Below, one piece after another: positions 8,268 through 16,756 of a stretch of 34,549 bases of DNA (within the stretch, counting starts at the first letter, position 1; every line of letters starts with the position of its first letter). Location: NCBI RefSeq assembly GCF_947038635.1, contig NZ_CAMQXC010000013.1:1-34549 (forward strand). Direction: 5' to 3'. Source of the stretch: an uncultured Cetobacterium sp. Its GTDB lineage: Bacteria > Fusobacteriota > Fusobacteriia > Fusobacteriales > Fusobacteriaceae. Below the pieces are notes generated by a model, which made no database searches, was not told where the DNA came from, and worked only from the letters and a program-made list of their open reading frames with translations. Position numbers and translations under genes: made by a program.

Positions 8268-8297
8268 TAGTTTTTATTTGGAAAGAGGTGAATTTTT

Positions 8298-8783
8298 ATG
8301 ATAAAACTTGATAAAAGAGAGATGGAAGAAACTCTTTTAAAAATAGAAAAAGTTGTTATTCCAGCTATCGAAAAAAGAGAAGTTGATTTAGTTGACTTAG
8401 AATATATTCAAGAAGGTGGATATTTATACGTACGTATTTTTATAGAGAAACCTGAAGGTGATATTACTCTTGAAGATTGCGGTGCTCTTAGCAACGATAT
8501 TGATGAAGCTATTGATGCTTTAATTCCTCATAAGTTCTTTTTAGAGGTTTCTTCTCCAGGAGTTGAAAGACCTTTAAAGAAAGAGTCTGACTTTGTTAGA
8601 TTTAATGGTGAGAAAATTAAGGTTAGTTTAAAGCATAAGCTTAATGATAACAAGAATTTTGAAGGTATTATTGAAGATTTTAAAGATGAAACACTTTTCT
8701 TAAATATAAAAGGTGAAACTCTTGAAATACCTTTTAAAGAGATTAAAAAAGCAAATATTGTCTTTGATTTTAGTGATATTTAA
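8298..8783 (+). CDS. rimP: Ribosome maturation factor RimP
   Basis: This 161-aa protein is required for maturation of the 30S subunit. The two-domain RimP pattern is clear: an N-terminal alpha/beta domain with VDLVDLEYIQEGGYLYVRIFIE and LEDCGALSNDIDEAID, the junction motif FLEVSSPGVERPLKKESDF, and a C-terminal SH3-like beta domain ending IPFKEIKKANIVFDF. It opens the classic rimP-nusA-ylxR-infB-rbfA order. The ATG is preceded by AAAGAGGTGAA. It shares the promoter at 8181 and the leader hairpin with all downstream genes of the operon. Confidence 0.96.
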   Translation: MIKLDKREMEETLLKIEKVVIPAIEKREVDLVDLEYIQEGGYLYVRIFIEKPEGDITLEDCGALSNDIDEAIDALIPHKFFLEVSSPGVERPLKKESDFVRFNGEKIKVSLKHKLNDNKNFEGIIEDFKDETLFLNIKGETLEIPFKEIKKANIVFDFSDI

Positions 8784-8819
8784 TTATTTATTTAGTTATA
8801 GTTAGGAGGAAAACCCATT

Positions 8820-9926
8820 ATGAAAAGTAAAGATGGAAAAATCTTTTTAGAAGCTCTTGAGCAGCTTGAAAAAGAAAAAGGAATAAACAAAGAGAGTCTT
8901 CTTGAAGCAGTAGAGCAAGCTATGTTAGCAGCTTATAAGAAGCACTATGGTGAAGAAGAAAACGTTGAGGTAGAAATCAATAGATCAACAGGTGAAGTAA
9001 AAGTTTTTGAAATAAAAACTGTTGTTACTGCTGAAGATTTATACGATGCTGCTCTTGAAGTTTCAGTTGAGGATGCTGTTGAAGCTGGTCACAAAAGAGT
9101 TAAAGTTGGAGACGTTATCAAACTTGAAGTTAATTGTGAAGAGTTCAGAAGAAATGCAATACAAAATGGTAAGCAAATTGTTATTCAGAAAGTTAGAGAA
9201 GCTGAAAGACAAAATATTTTTGATAAATTCAAAGTTAAAGAGCATGATATTATCACTGGTATTATCAGAAGAATCGACGAAAAAAGAAATATTTTCATAG
9301 AATTCGATGGATGCGAAGCTATTTTAACAACTGCTGAGCAATCTCCAGCAGATGTTTACAGAGTTGGTGAAAGAATAAAGGTTTATGTTGCTGAAGTTGA
9401 AAAAACAAATAAATTCCCTAAAATAGTAATCTCTAGAAAAAATGAAGGATTGCTTAAGAAGTTATTTGAGCTAGAAATCCCAGAAATTGCAGATGGTGTT
9501 ATCGAAATTAAATCAGTTGCTAGAGAAGCTGGATCTAGAGCTAAAGTTGCTGTTTACTCAGCTGATGAAAATATCGACACTGTTGGAGCATGTATTGGAC
9601 AAAAAGGATTAAGAATTAGAAATATTGTTAATGAATTAAATGGTGAAAAAATTGATATCGTTGTTTGGAAAGAAGATGTTGAAGAGTTCGTATCAGCTGT
9701 TCTTAGCCCAGCTAAAGTTATCAGTGTTGAGGTTCTTGAAGAAGGAAGTACAGCTAGAGTTTTAGTTGAAAATTCTCAGCTTTCTTTAGCTATTGGTAAA
9801 AATGGACAAAACGCAAGACTTGCTGCTAAATTAACTGGTATGAGAGTAGATATTAAAACTGTTGATTCTTTCAAAGCAGAGACAGAAAATAATACTGTTG
9901 ATTTAGATGAGGAAGAAAATGCTTAA
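8820..9926 (+). CDS. nusA: Transcription elongation/termination factor NusA
   Basis: This 368-aa protein binds RNA polymerase and nascent RNA and modulates pausing, termination and antitermination. Domains in order: an N-terminal polymerase-binding domain (about 1-130), an S1 domain (about 140-206, from ITGIIRRIDEKRNIFIEF), KH1 with GACIGQKG at 256-263, and KH2 with AIGKNGQN at 324-331. The length matches Bacillus-type NusA. The C-terminal acidic repeats of the E. coli protein are absent, leaving only a short acidic tail. AGGAGG precedes the ATG. NusA autoregulation of its own operon is known in E. coli, which makes the leader hairpin upstream of rimP interesting. Confidence 0.97.
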   Translation: MKSKDGKIFLEALEQLEKEKGINKESLLEAVEQAMLAAYKKHYGEEENVEVEINRSTGEVKVFEIKTVVTAEDLYDAALEVSVEDAVEAGHKRVKVGDVIKLEVNCEEFRRNAIQNGKQIVIQKVREAERQNIFDKFKVKEHDIITGIIRRIDEKRNIFIEFDGCEAILTTAEQSPADVYRVGERIKVYVAEVEKTNKFPKIVISRKNEGLLKKLFELEIPEIADGVIEIKSVAREAGSRAKVAVYSADENIDTVGACIGQKGLRIRNIVNELNGEKIDIVVWKEDVEEFVSAVLSPAKVISVEVLEEGSTARVLVENSQLSLAIGKNGQNARLAAKLTGMRVDIKTVDSFKAETENNTVDLDEEENA

Positions 9927-10443
9927 TCATACACCTGAAAGAACTTGTGTAGTTTGTAGAGAAAAAAAGAATAAAAGCGAACTTTTTAGAATCGCAAAAA
10001 TTAGTGAAAACAACTATTCATTTGATGAAAAGCAAAAACTTCAAGCTAGAGCAATCTATGTTTGTAAAACTCATGAATGTATTAAAAGAATTTCAAAAAA
10101 TAAAAAATATAGCCTAAAAATAGAAGATTTGCTTACTATGGTAAATCTTCTTAAGAAACAATCTAAAGATTACTTAAATATTTTAAAGGCAATGAAAAAC
10201 TCTGAACATCTAACTTTCGGTATCAATATGGTTATGGAAGACATTCAACATATCCATTTCCTAATAATCGCTGAGGATATTAGTGAAAAAAATGATAAAA
10301 AAATAATTGCAAAAGCTAAGGAGTTTAATATTCCTTATGCTCACTTTGGGGATAAAGCACAACTTGGTGATATATTCAATAAAGATGAAATCAACGTGAT
10401 TGCTATAAAAAATAAAAAAGTTGCAAGGGGATTGATAGATTAG
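9919..10443 (+). CDS. YlxR (DUF448) domain fused to an L7Ae/YlxQ-like RNA-binding domain
   Basis: The N-terminal part (HTPERTCVVCREKKNKSELF through about residue 75) is a YlxR/DUF448 nucleic-acid-binding domain. The rest, from about residue 90 (FGINMVMEDIQHIHFLIIAEDIS to INVIAIKNKKVARGL), looks like an L7Ae-family domain such as YlxQ. In Bacillus these are two adjacent genes, ylxR and ylxQ, between nusA and infB; here they form one protein. The track start (9907) lies inside the Shine-Dalgarno zone. I choose ATG 9919, with GAGGAAG just upstream, overlapping the nusA stop by 8 bases and suggesting translational coupling. The second domain is assigned by residue pattern and gene position, so it is less certain than the first. 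Confidence 0.85.
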   Translation: MLNHTPERTCVVCREKKNKSELFRIAKISENNYSFDEKQKLQARAIYVCKTHECIKRISKNKKYSLKIEDLLTMVNLLKKQSKDYLNILKAMKNSEHLTFGINMVMEDIQHIHFLIIAEDISEKNDKKIIAKAKEFNIPYAHFGDKAQLGDIFNKDEINVIAIKNKKVARGLID

Positions 10444-10467
10444 GCTATTTGGAGGTGTCTAGATTTT

Positions 10468-12636
10468 ATGAAAATAAGAGTACACGAATTAGCTAGGAAA
10501 TATGGTTTTGGAAACAAAGAGTTTTTGGATATTTTAAACAATATTGGAATTGATGTACACTCACATCTAGCTGGATTAACTGATGAGCAAGAAAAAATTG
10601 CCACAGATTATTTTGCTAAAAAAAATGATGATGTTGTTTCTAACAATGTTTATATAGAGGAGGAAACAATGAAAAAAAATATGGAAATTAATAATGTAGA
10701 CGATTTTGTAGAGGAGAATCAGCCTACAAAGAAAAGCAAAAATAAAAACAAAAATAAAACTAATGATGAGAACTCTAAAGATGAGGGAAAATCAAAAAAA
10801 AGAAAAAAAGGAAGAAGAGCAGACTTCGTTGTAAAGAAAGCTGAGCAAGGTCCTGAAATTATCGAAGAAGATGGAATGAAAATTATCAAAATTAGAGGAG
10901 AGATTACTTTAGGTGATTTTGCTGATAGACTTGGAATTGGAAGTTCAGAACTTATAAAAAAATTATTCTTAAAAGGTCAAATGTTAACTATCAATAGTCC
11001 AATCTCTTTTGAATTAGCAGAAGAGTTAGCTGTAGATTATGATGCTTTAGTTGAGGAAGAAGAAGAAATCGAATTAGATTTTGGAGATAAATTCGCCCTT
11101 GAAATTACAGATAAACCTGAAGATCTTATTGAAAGAGCTCCTGTTATTACAATCATGGGACACGTTGACCACGGAAAAACATCTTTACTTGATGCTATAA
11201 GAACAACATCTGTAGCTTCAGGAGAAGCTGGAGGAATTACACAAAAGATTGGAGCTTACCAAATTGATAAAGCTGGTAAAAAAATAACTTTCGTTGATAC
11301 TCCTGGACACGAGGCATTTACTGATATGAGAGCTAGAGGAGCACAAGTTACTGATATCGCAATTCTTGTAGTTGCTGCTGATGATGGTGTTATGCCTCAA
11401 ACAATAGAAGCTTTATCTCACGCTAAGGCTGCTAATGTACCAATTATTGTTGCTATTAACAAAATTGATAAACCAGAAGCTAACCCTATGAGAGTAAAAC
11501 AAGAATTAATGGAACATGGACTAGTTTCAGTTGAGTGGGGAGGAGATACTGAGTTTGTTGAAGTATCTGCTAAAGCTAGAATGAACTTAGATACTCTTTT
11601 AGATACAATCTTAATTACTTCTGAGATTTTAGAATTAAAAGCTAACCCTAAGAAAAGAGCTAAAGGTATTGTTTTAGAATCTAGATTAGATCCTAAAGTT
11701 GGGCCTATTGCTGACGTTTTAATTCAAGAGGGAACTTTAAAAATTGGAGAAGTTATCGTTGCTGGAGAATCTATGGGTAAAGTTAGAGCTCTTGTTAATG
11801 ATTTAGGAACTAAAGTTCAATCTGCTACAGTTTCTCAACCAATTGAAATTATTGGATTTAATGATGTTCCATCTGCTGGAGATACATTCTATGTTATCCA
11901 AAATGAGCAACACGCTAAGAGAATTGTTGAAGAAATGGCAAAAGAAAGAAAAATTGCTGAGGTTAGTAGAAAATCTATCTCTCTAGAAACTCTATCTCAA
12001 CAAATGGATAACGCTAACATAAAGGAATTAAACTTAATTTTAAGAGCAGATTCTAGAGGATCAGTTGAAGCTTTAAGAGATTCATTATTAAAACTTTCTC
12101 ATGAAGAAGTTTTAGTTAACATTATTCAAGCTGCATCTGGAGCTATTACAGAGAGTGACGTTAAACTTGCTGAAGCATCAAATGCAATTATAATTGGATT
12201 TAATGTTAGACCAACTACAAACGCTTTAAAAGAAGCAGATTCTAACGGTGTTGAAATTAGAACTTCAAACATCATTTATCATATCACTGAGGATATCGAA
12301 AAAGCTCTAACAGGTATGCTTGATCCTGAGTTTAAAGAGATGTACTCTGGAAGAATTGAAATTAAAAAAGTATTCAAAGTTTCTAAAGTTGGAAACGTTG
12401 CTGGATGTGTTGTTGTTGATGGTAAAGTTAGAAAAGATTCAAACATCAGAATATTAAGAAATGGTGTTATTGTTTATGAAGGAAAATTAAATACACTTAA
12501 GAGATACAAGGATGACGCTAAAGAAGTGGTTGCTGGTCAAGAGTGTGGTTTAGGAATAGAAAACTTTAACGATATCAAAGAAGGAGATATTGTTGAGGCA
12601 TTTGACATTATTGAAGTTAAAAGAACTTTAAAGTAA
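10468..12636 (+). CDS. infB: Translation initiation factor IF-2
   Basis: This 722-aa GTPase brings initiator tRNA to the 30S subunit. Domains: an IF2_N module at residues 1-51 ([19 protein letters not shown]), a Lys/Asn-rich linker (about 85-120), a second IF2_N-like module (about 138-193), then the G domain with GHVDHGKT at 231-238, [12 protein letters not shown] and SAKA, followed by domains II-IV ending [24 protein letters not shown] lies about 10 bases before the first ATG. An unusually good internal Shine-Dalgarno precedes in-frame Met68 and is listed separately. Position after nusA and ylxR and before rbfA is the classic order. Confidence 0.98.
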   Translation: MKIRVHELARKYGFGNKEFLDILNNIGIDVHSHLAGLTDEQEKIATDYFAKKNDDVVSNNVYIEEETMKKNMEINNVDDFVEENQPTKKSKNKNKNKTNDENSKDEGKSKKRKKGRRADFVVKKAEQGPEIIEEDGMKIIKIRGEITLGDFADRLGIGSSELIKKLFLKGQMLTINSPISFELAEELAVDYDALVEEEEEIELDFGDKFALEITDKPEDLIERAPVITIMGHVDHGKTSLLDAIRTTSVASGEAGGITQKIGAYQIDKAGKKITFVDTPGHEAFTDMRARGAQVTDIAILVVAADDGVMPQTIEALSHAKAANVPIIVAINKIDKPEANPMRVKQELMEHGLVSVEWGGDTEFVEVSAKARMNLDTLLDTILITSEILELKANPKKRAKGIVLESRLDPKVGPIADVLIQEGTLKIGEVIVAGESMGKVRALVNDLGTKVQSATVSQPIEIIGFNDVPSAGDTFYVIQNEQHAKRIVEEMAKERKIAEVSRKSISLETLSQQMDNANIKELNLILRADSRGSVEALRDSLLKLSHEEVLVNIIQAASGAITESDVKLAEASNAIIIGFNVRPTTNALKEADSNGVEIRTSNIIYHITEDIEKALTGMLDPEFKEMYSGRIEIKKVFKVSKVGNVAGCVVVDGKVRKDSNIRILRNGVIVYEGKLNTLKRYKDDAKEVVAGQECGLGIENFNDIKEGDIVEAFDIIEVKRTLK
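10658..10671 (+). promoter_or_regulatory. Internal ribosome binding site and in-frame ATG within infB (short IF-2 isoform)
   Basis: AGGAGG (10658-10663) is followed after 5 bases by an in-frame ATG (10669-10671) encoding Met68. The match to the anti-Shine-Dalgarno and the spacing look better than at the annotated infB start. Translation from here would give a 655-aa IF-2 lacking the first IF2_N module but keeping the second and the G domain. Internal infB starts producing shorter isoforms are known in E. coli and Bacillus. Confidence 0.55.
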
Positions 12637-12652
12637 AAGTGGGTGATTTATT

Positions 12653-13009
12653 ATGAATAAAAAAAGATTAGCTGCAATAGAAAAAGAGGTTTCTAGAGTT
12701 GTTTCTAAATGTCTTTTCGAAGAGGTTAAAAATCCAAAATTAAAAAAAGCTATGGTTTCTATTACTAGTGTTAGAGTTACTGAAGATTTAAAATTTGCAG
12801 ATTTATTCTTTAGCATTATGCCAATAGCTGGACAAACTGTTAATAAAAATGAAGTTTTAGAAGGATTAAATGAAATTAAAGGTTTTCTTAGAAAAAGAGT
12901 ATCTGAAGAACTAGCCTTAAGATATACTCCTGAAATGAGAATAAAACTGGATGATACTATAGAACACGCTATTAAAATCTCCCAGTTACTTGATAGCTTA
13001 AAAGGATAA
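12653..13009 (+). CDS. rbfA: Ribosome-binding factor A
   Basis: This 118-aa KH-fold protein binds 16S rRNA of the immature 30S subunit. It has the RbfA pattern: KKRLAAIEKEVSRVVSKCLFEEVKNPKL at the N-terminus, VSITSVRVTEDLKFADLFFSI, then LRKRVSEELALRYTPEMRIKLDDTIEHAIKISQLL. It lies 16 bases after infB and 4 bases before recJ. The upstream ribosome site (GTGGGTGAT) is weaker than its neighbours'. The opposite-strand ORF at 12628-12816 is a shadow. Confidence 0.96.
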   Translation: MNKKRLAAIEKEVSRVVSKCLFEEVKNPKLKKAMVSITSVRVTEDLKFADLFFSIMPIAGQTVNKNEVLEGLNEIKGFLRKRVSEELALRYTPEMRIKLDDTIEHAIKISQLLDSLKG

Positions 13010-13013
13010 TTTT

Positions 13014-14714
13014 ATGCACTGGGAATATAAAACAGTATCTGAAAATCTTATTGAAACTAAGGCTAGTCAATGGAATGTTTCTAAATTTTTAGCTACTTTA
13101 CTTTTAAAGAAAGGCTTTTTAGAAAAAGATGAAGTAGATAATTTTCTTAATCCATCTATAAATAAATTTAGAAATCCTTTTGATTTTGAAATGATGGATA
13201 GTGTTGTAGAAAAAATAGTTTCAGCTAAAAATAATGAAGAAAAGTTATTTATTTACGGAGACTATGATGTCGATGGAATAACTGCTGCCATCTTCCTTGT
13301 ATTAGCTTTTAGAGAGATTGGAATTGATATTGATTACTATATTCCTAATAGAATGGATGAAGGATATGGTCTTGATAAAAAGACCATTGACTATATCCAT
13401 AAAAATTCTGGAAAACTAGTAATTACTGTAGATACAGGAGTTAACTCCTATGAGGATGTAGAGTATGCTCGTACTCTAGGAATTGAAGTTATTGTTACTG
13501 ATCATCATAAAAGTGTAAAAGATGAAGAAGAGGATAATATCCTCTTCATTAATCCTAAACTTAGTGATAATTATAAATTTAAATTCTTGGCTGGAGCCGG
13601 AGTAGCTTTAAAAGTTGCTCAAGGAGTTTATTCTTATCTAAATGAAGATTTCTCTAAATTATATCAATTCATGGATGTTATTATGATAGGAACCGTTGCT
13701 GATGTAGTTCCTATGTTTGACGAAAATAGAATTATTATAAGCAGAGGTTTAGAAACTCTTAAAAATACAAAAATTAAGGGTCTAGTTTATCTCATGAAAT
13801 ATCTAAAGCTTTATAATAAAGATATTAGTACAACAGATATCAGTTATTTTGTTTCTCCTCTTATAAACTCTTTAGGAAGACTTGGAAATTCTAAATTAGG
13901 TGCTGATTTCTTTATGAAAACAGATGATTTTGAAATCTACAATATTATTGAAGAGATGAAAAAAGCTAATAAGCAAAGAAGAGAACTTGAAAGAATGATA
14001 TTTGATGAAGCAAACAAAATGATTCAACAAAAAAATGATCCAAATAATTTAAAATATATTTTTGTTGCATCAGAGCGATGGCATCCTGGAGTTATTGGTG
14101 TGGTTGCTTCTAGGTTAAGTGTAAAATATAATTTACCTGTCGCTATGATCTCATTAAAAGATGGTATTGCTAAAGCTTCATGTAGAAGTATTCCTGGTGT
14201 AAATATTTTCAATATTTTAAAACTTATTGAGAATAAATTAATACGTTTTGGTGGTCATGACTTGGCTGCTGGATTTATAGCTGATGAAAAAAATCTTCCT
14301 GAAATAGAACTTTTATTTCAAAGAGAGATTCAAGTTCATGAGCACAATATAAATCAACCTAAGTTTTTAGAAATCGATTTAGAGTTATCTGTCGATAAAA
14401 TAAATAAAAATCATATTAATGATATAAAAAAATTAGGTCCCTTTGGCCTTGAAAATAAACATCCCTATTTTCTTGATAGAGGAGTTAAAATTATAGATAC
14501 AAAGTTTTTCGGTATTGAAAATAGACATTTCAATGGATTTTTATTAAAAAATGGAAAATCTTACCCTCTTGTGGCTTTTGATTTAAGTTCAAAGCTACAT
14601 AAAAATAATAAGGATATGCTCTATGACATCATTTACTATCCTGAAAAAATTATTAACAAAGGGGAAGAATTTTATCAATTTCGTTTAAAAGATCTTAAAT
14701 CTCATAAGATTTGA
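13014..14714 (+). CDS. recJ: Single-stranded-DNA-specific exonuclease RecJ
   Basis: This 566-aa DHH-family phosphoesterase degrades single-stranded DNA 5' to 3' in recombination and repair. Metal-binding motifs are in order: FIYGDYDVDGITAA (motif I, about residues 80-92), VITVDTG, the DHH motif as VTDHHKS, and IGTVADVVPM. The DHHA1 domain with RFGGHDLAAGF follows, then a C-terminal OB-like domain. It starts 4 bases after rbfA with AAAGGA overlapping the end of that gene, so it is very likely translated from the same message. A DNA repair nuclease directly behind a ribosome maturation factor is a little unusual; Bacillus has truB nearby instead. Confidence 0.96.
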   Translation: MHWEYKTVSENLIETKASQWNVSKFLATLLLKKGFLEKDEVDNFLNPSINKFRNPFDFEMMDSVVEKIVSAKNNEEKLFIYGDYDVDGITAAIFLVLAFREIGIDIDYYIPNRMDEGYGLDKKTIDYIHKNSGKLVITVDTGVNSYEDVEYARTLGIEVIVTDHHKSVKDEEEDNILFINPKLSDNYKFKFLAGAGVALKVAQGVYSYLNEDFSKLYQFMDVIMIGTVADVVPMFDENRIIISRGLETLKNTKIKGLVYLMKYLKLYNKDISTTDISYFVSPLINSLGRLGNSKLGADFFMKTDDFEIYNIIEEMKKANKQRRELERMIFDEANKMIQQKNDPNNLKYIFVASERWHPGVIGVVASRLSVKYNLPVAMISLKDGIAKASCRSIPGVNIFNILKLIENKLIRFGGHDLAAGFIADEKNLPEIELLFQREIQVHEHNINQPKFLEIDLELSVDKINKNHINDIKKLGPFGLENKHPYFLDRGVKIIDTKFFGIENRHFNGFLLKNGKSYPLVAFDLSSKLHKNNKDMLYDIIYYPEKIINKGEEFYQFRLKDLKSHKI

Positions 14715-14748
14715 GATATTAATACATAAATACTTTAAGGAGGAAATG

Positions 14749-16035
14749 ATGAAACACGAATTAAAAAAAATCGAACATTCAGCAGTTGAGATTACATTAA
14801 CTTTAACAGCTGAAGAGTTATCACCAATTAAATCAGAGGTTATTAAAACTTTAGCTACTAAAGTAGAGGTTCCTGGATTTAGAAAAGGACATGCACCATT
14901 AAACAAAGTTGAAGCTGCTTTTGCTGATGCAATAAAAGAAGAGGTTGTTGATTCTGTTCTTAAAGCAAACTTTGAAAAAATCGTTGCTGAAGAAAAAATC
15001 GCTCCAGTAAGTTTCATTTACGATCTTGTTGCTAACATGAAAGATTCTCTTGAAATAACATTTAAAGTTGATGTTTATCCTGAAATTACTTTAGGAGAAT
15101 ACAAAGGTTTAGAGGTTGAAAAAGAAACTTTCCAAATGACTGATGATCTTTTAGATAAAGAAATTGAAAACATGTTAAATGCTAAATCTAAATTAGATGA
15201 TGCTCCAGAAGGACACAAAGCTGAAATGGGAAATACTGTAGATCTTGCTTTTGAAGGATTTATCGACGGTGTTCCATTTGAAGGTGGAAAAGCTGATTCT
15301 CACCAATTAAAATTAGGATCAAAAATGTTTATTGATACATTTGAAGATCAATTAGTTGGATATACAGTAGGACAAGAGGGAGAAATCAATGTAACTTTCC
15401 CTGCTGAGTATCATGCTGAAGCATTAGCTGGAAAACCTGCTACATTTAAAGTAAAAATAAACTCTATCAAAACTTTAGCTAAGCCAGAGTTAACTGAAGA
15501 ATTTGCAAAAGAAGCTGGATTTGAGTCTGTTGAAGATTTAAAAGCTAAGAAAACTGCTGAAATTACAGCTAGAGAAGAAGCTAGAATTCAAAATAACTTT
15601 GTTGGAAAATTAATCCAAAAAGTTGTTGCTGATTCAAAAGTTGATGTACCTAAATCTATGGTAGTTAGAGAAGTAGAAAATAGAATGGCTGAAATGAACC
15701 AACAATTAGCTATGCAAGGAATGGATCTTGATCAATACTTAAAAATGACTGGTATGACTAAAGAGCAAGCTTTCAACCAAATAGCTCCTATGGCTCATAA
15801 CAAAGTTCAAGTTGATTTAGTTTTAGAAGCTATAGCTAAAGCTGAAAACTTAGAGATTACTGCTGAAGAGTTAAATACTAAAGTTGAAGAAATTGCTAAA
15901 ATGTACGGTATGACTAAAGAGCAATTAGAGGCTGAATTAAATAAAAATTCTAACCTTGATGAATTCAACCACAGCTTAAAAACAGAGAGCTTAGCTCAAA
16001 AAGCTGTTGAAGTTATTGTTAATAACGCAAAATAA
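14749..16035 (+). CDS. tig: Trigger factor, ribosome-associated chaperone and peptidyl-prolyl isomerase
   Basis: This roughly 428-aa protein binds the ribosome exit site and folds nascent chains. The N-terminal ribosome-binding domain carries the signature VPGFRKGHAPLNKVE (FRKG family motif). An FKBP-type domain starts around residue 150 (GNTVDLAFEGFIDGVPFEGGKAD), and a helical C-terminal chaperone domain follows. The track begins at ATG 14746, only 2 bases after AAGGAGG. The adjacent ATG at 14749 has better spacing (5 bases) and gives MKHELKKIEHSAVEI, so I use it. The gene stands directly before clpP, clpX and lon, forming a folding-and-degradation block. Confidence 0.97.
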   Translation: MKHELKKIEHSAVEITLTLTAEELSPIKSEVIKTLATKVEVPGFRKGHAPLNKVEAAFADAIKEEVVDSVLKANFEKIVAEEKIAPVSFIYDLVANMKDSLEITFKVDVYPEITLGEYKGLEVEKETFQMTDDLLDKEIENMLNAKSKLDDAPEGHKAEMGNTVDLAFEGFIDGVPFEGGKADSHQLKLGSKMFIDTFEDQLVGYTVGQEGEINVTFPAEYHAEALAGKPATFKVKINSIKTLAKPELTEEFAKEAGFESVEDLKAKKTAEITAREEARIQNNFVGKLIQKVVADSKVDVPKSMVVREVENRMAEMNQQLAMQGMDLDQYLKMTGMTKEQAFNQIAPMAHNKVQVDLVLEAIAKAENLEITAEELNTKVEEIAKMYGMTKEQLEAELNKNSNLDEFNHSLKTESLAQKAVEVIVNNAK

Positions 16036-16046
16036 TAAAAAAATAT

Positions 16047-16078
16047 GTATTGAGTAGAGTTTTATCTCTACTCAATAC
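16047..16078 (+). terminator. Strong hairpin after tig (probable terminator or processing site)
   Basis: A perfect 13-bp stem GTATTGAGTAGAG/CTCTACTCAATAC (16047-16059 with 16066-16078) has a 6-base loop, 11 bases after the tig stop. On the plus strand it is followed by TGCTTTAATAAA, a poor U-tract. On the minus strand the following sequence is ATATTTTTTTATT, but no minus-strand gene needs a terminator here. It may be a leaky terminator or a 3' stabiliser of tig mRNA. Confidence 0.55.
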
Positions 16079-16147
16079 TGCTTTAATAAAAAATTAGTGT
16101 TAAATACCTAAATTTTTTTAAGTATTTAACTTTAAATTTTTAAAGCA
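16079..16147 (+). other. Nested inverted repeat in the clpP leader
   Basis: Outer arms TGCTTTAA (16079-16086) and TTAAAGCA (16140-16147) enclose inner arms GTTAAATAC (16099-16107) and GTATTTAAC (16122-16130). The intervening bases can pair partly, so the whole 69 bases can form one imperfect long hairpin. It directly abuts the 13-bp hairpin after tig and ends 15 bases before the clpP Shine-Dalgarno region. It matches neither the CIRCE element nor the CtsR box I know. Confidence 0.5.
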
Positions 16148-16169
16148 AGTTTTTAAAGGAGGGAAAAAA

Positions 16170-16745
16170 ATGTACAGTCCAACAGTTATTGAAAACACAG
16201 GAAAAGGTGAAAGAGCCTATGACATCTACTCAAGACTTCTTAAGGATAGAATCATATTCTTAGGTAGTGAGATTGATGATCAAATAGCTAATGCAATTGT
16301 TGCTCAACTCCTATTTTTAGAAGCTGAAGATCCCAATAAAGATATAATTATGTATATAAATAGTCCTGGAGGTGTTATCACTTCTGGTATGGCAATCTAT
16401 GACACTATGAATTACATTAAACCTGATGTACAAACAGTTTGTATTGGACAAGCTGCAAGTATGGGTGCTCTATTACTTTCTGCTGGGGCTAAAGGAAAAA
16501 GATATTCACTTGAAAACTCTAGAATTATGATTCACCAACCACTTGGTGGAGCTAAAGGGCAAGCTACAGATATTGAAATTCAAGCTAAAGAGATTTTAAG
16601 AATGAAGGATTTAACTTCTAAAATTTTAAGTAAAAATACAAATAAATCAGTTGATGAAATAATATCTGCAACTGAAAGAGATAATTTTATGAGCGCTGAT
16701 GAAGCTAAAGAATTTGGTCTAATAGATCATGTTTTCGTTAGATAA
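16170..16745 (+). CDS. clpP: ATP-dependent Clp protease proteolytic subunit
   Basis: This 191-aa serine protease forms the double-heptamer chamber fed by ClpX. The catalytic triad is visible: Ser97 in GQAASMGA, His122 in MIHQPLGG and Asp171 in ERDNFMS. The oxyanion/substrate segment [18 protein letters not shown] precedes it. The N-terminus [23 protein letters not shown] is standard. AAAGGAGGG lies upstream of the ATG. clpX follows after 11 bases, so the two partners are made from one message. The structured leader described at 16047-16147 may control it. Confidence 0.98.
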   Translation: MYSPTVIENTGKGERAYDIYSRLLKDRIIFLGSEIDDQIANAIVAQLLFLEAEDPNKDIIMYINSPGGVITSGMAIYDTMNYIKPDVQTVCIGQAASMGALLLSAGAKGKRYSLENSRIMIHQPLGGAKGQATDIEIQAKEILRMKDLTSKILSKNTNKSVDEIISATERDNFMSADEAKEFGLIDHVFVR

Positions 16746-16756
16746 GGAGGGAAGAG

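Larger units (their letters stand above)
7964..8297. other. Divergent intergenic region between glmS and rimP
   Basis: This is the only stretch over 300 bases without a gene. It holds the outward-facing promoters of glmS (minus strand) and rimP (plus strand) and the rimP leader hairpin, all listed separately. Bases from about 8083 to 8180 are plain A/T-rich sequence with no structure I can support. The 12-mer TCATTGATTTTT occurs at 8068 and 8178. The track ORF at 7963-8148 is low-complexity and not credible as a gene. I see no cobalamin riboswitch fold in the glmS leader. Confidence 0.8.
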
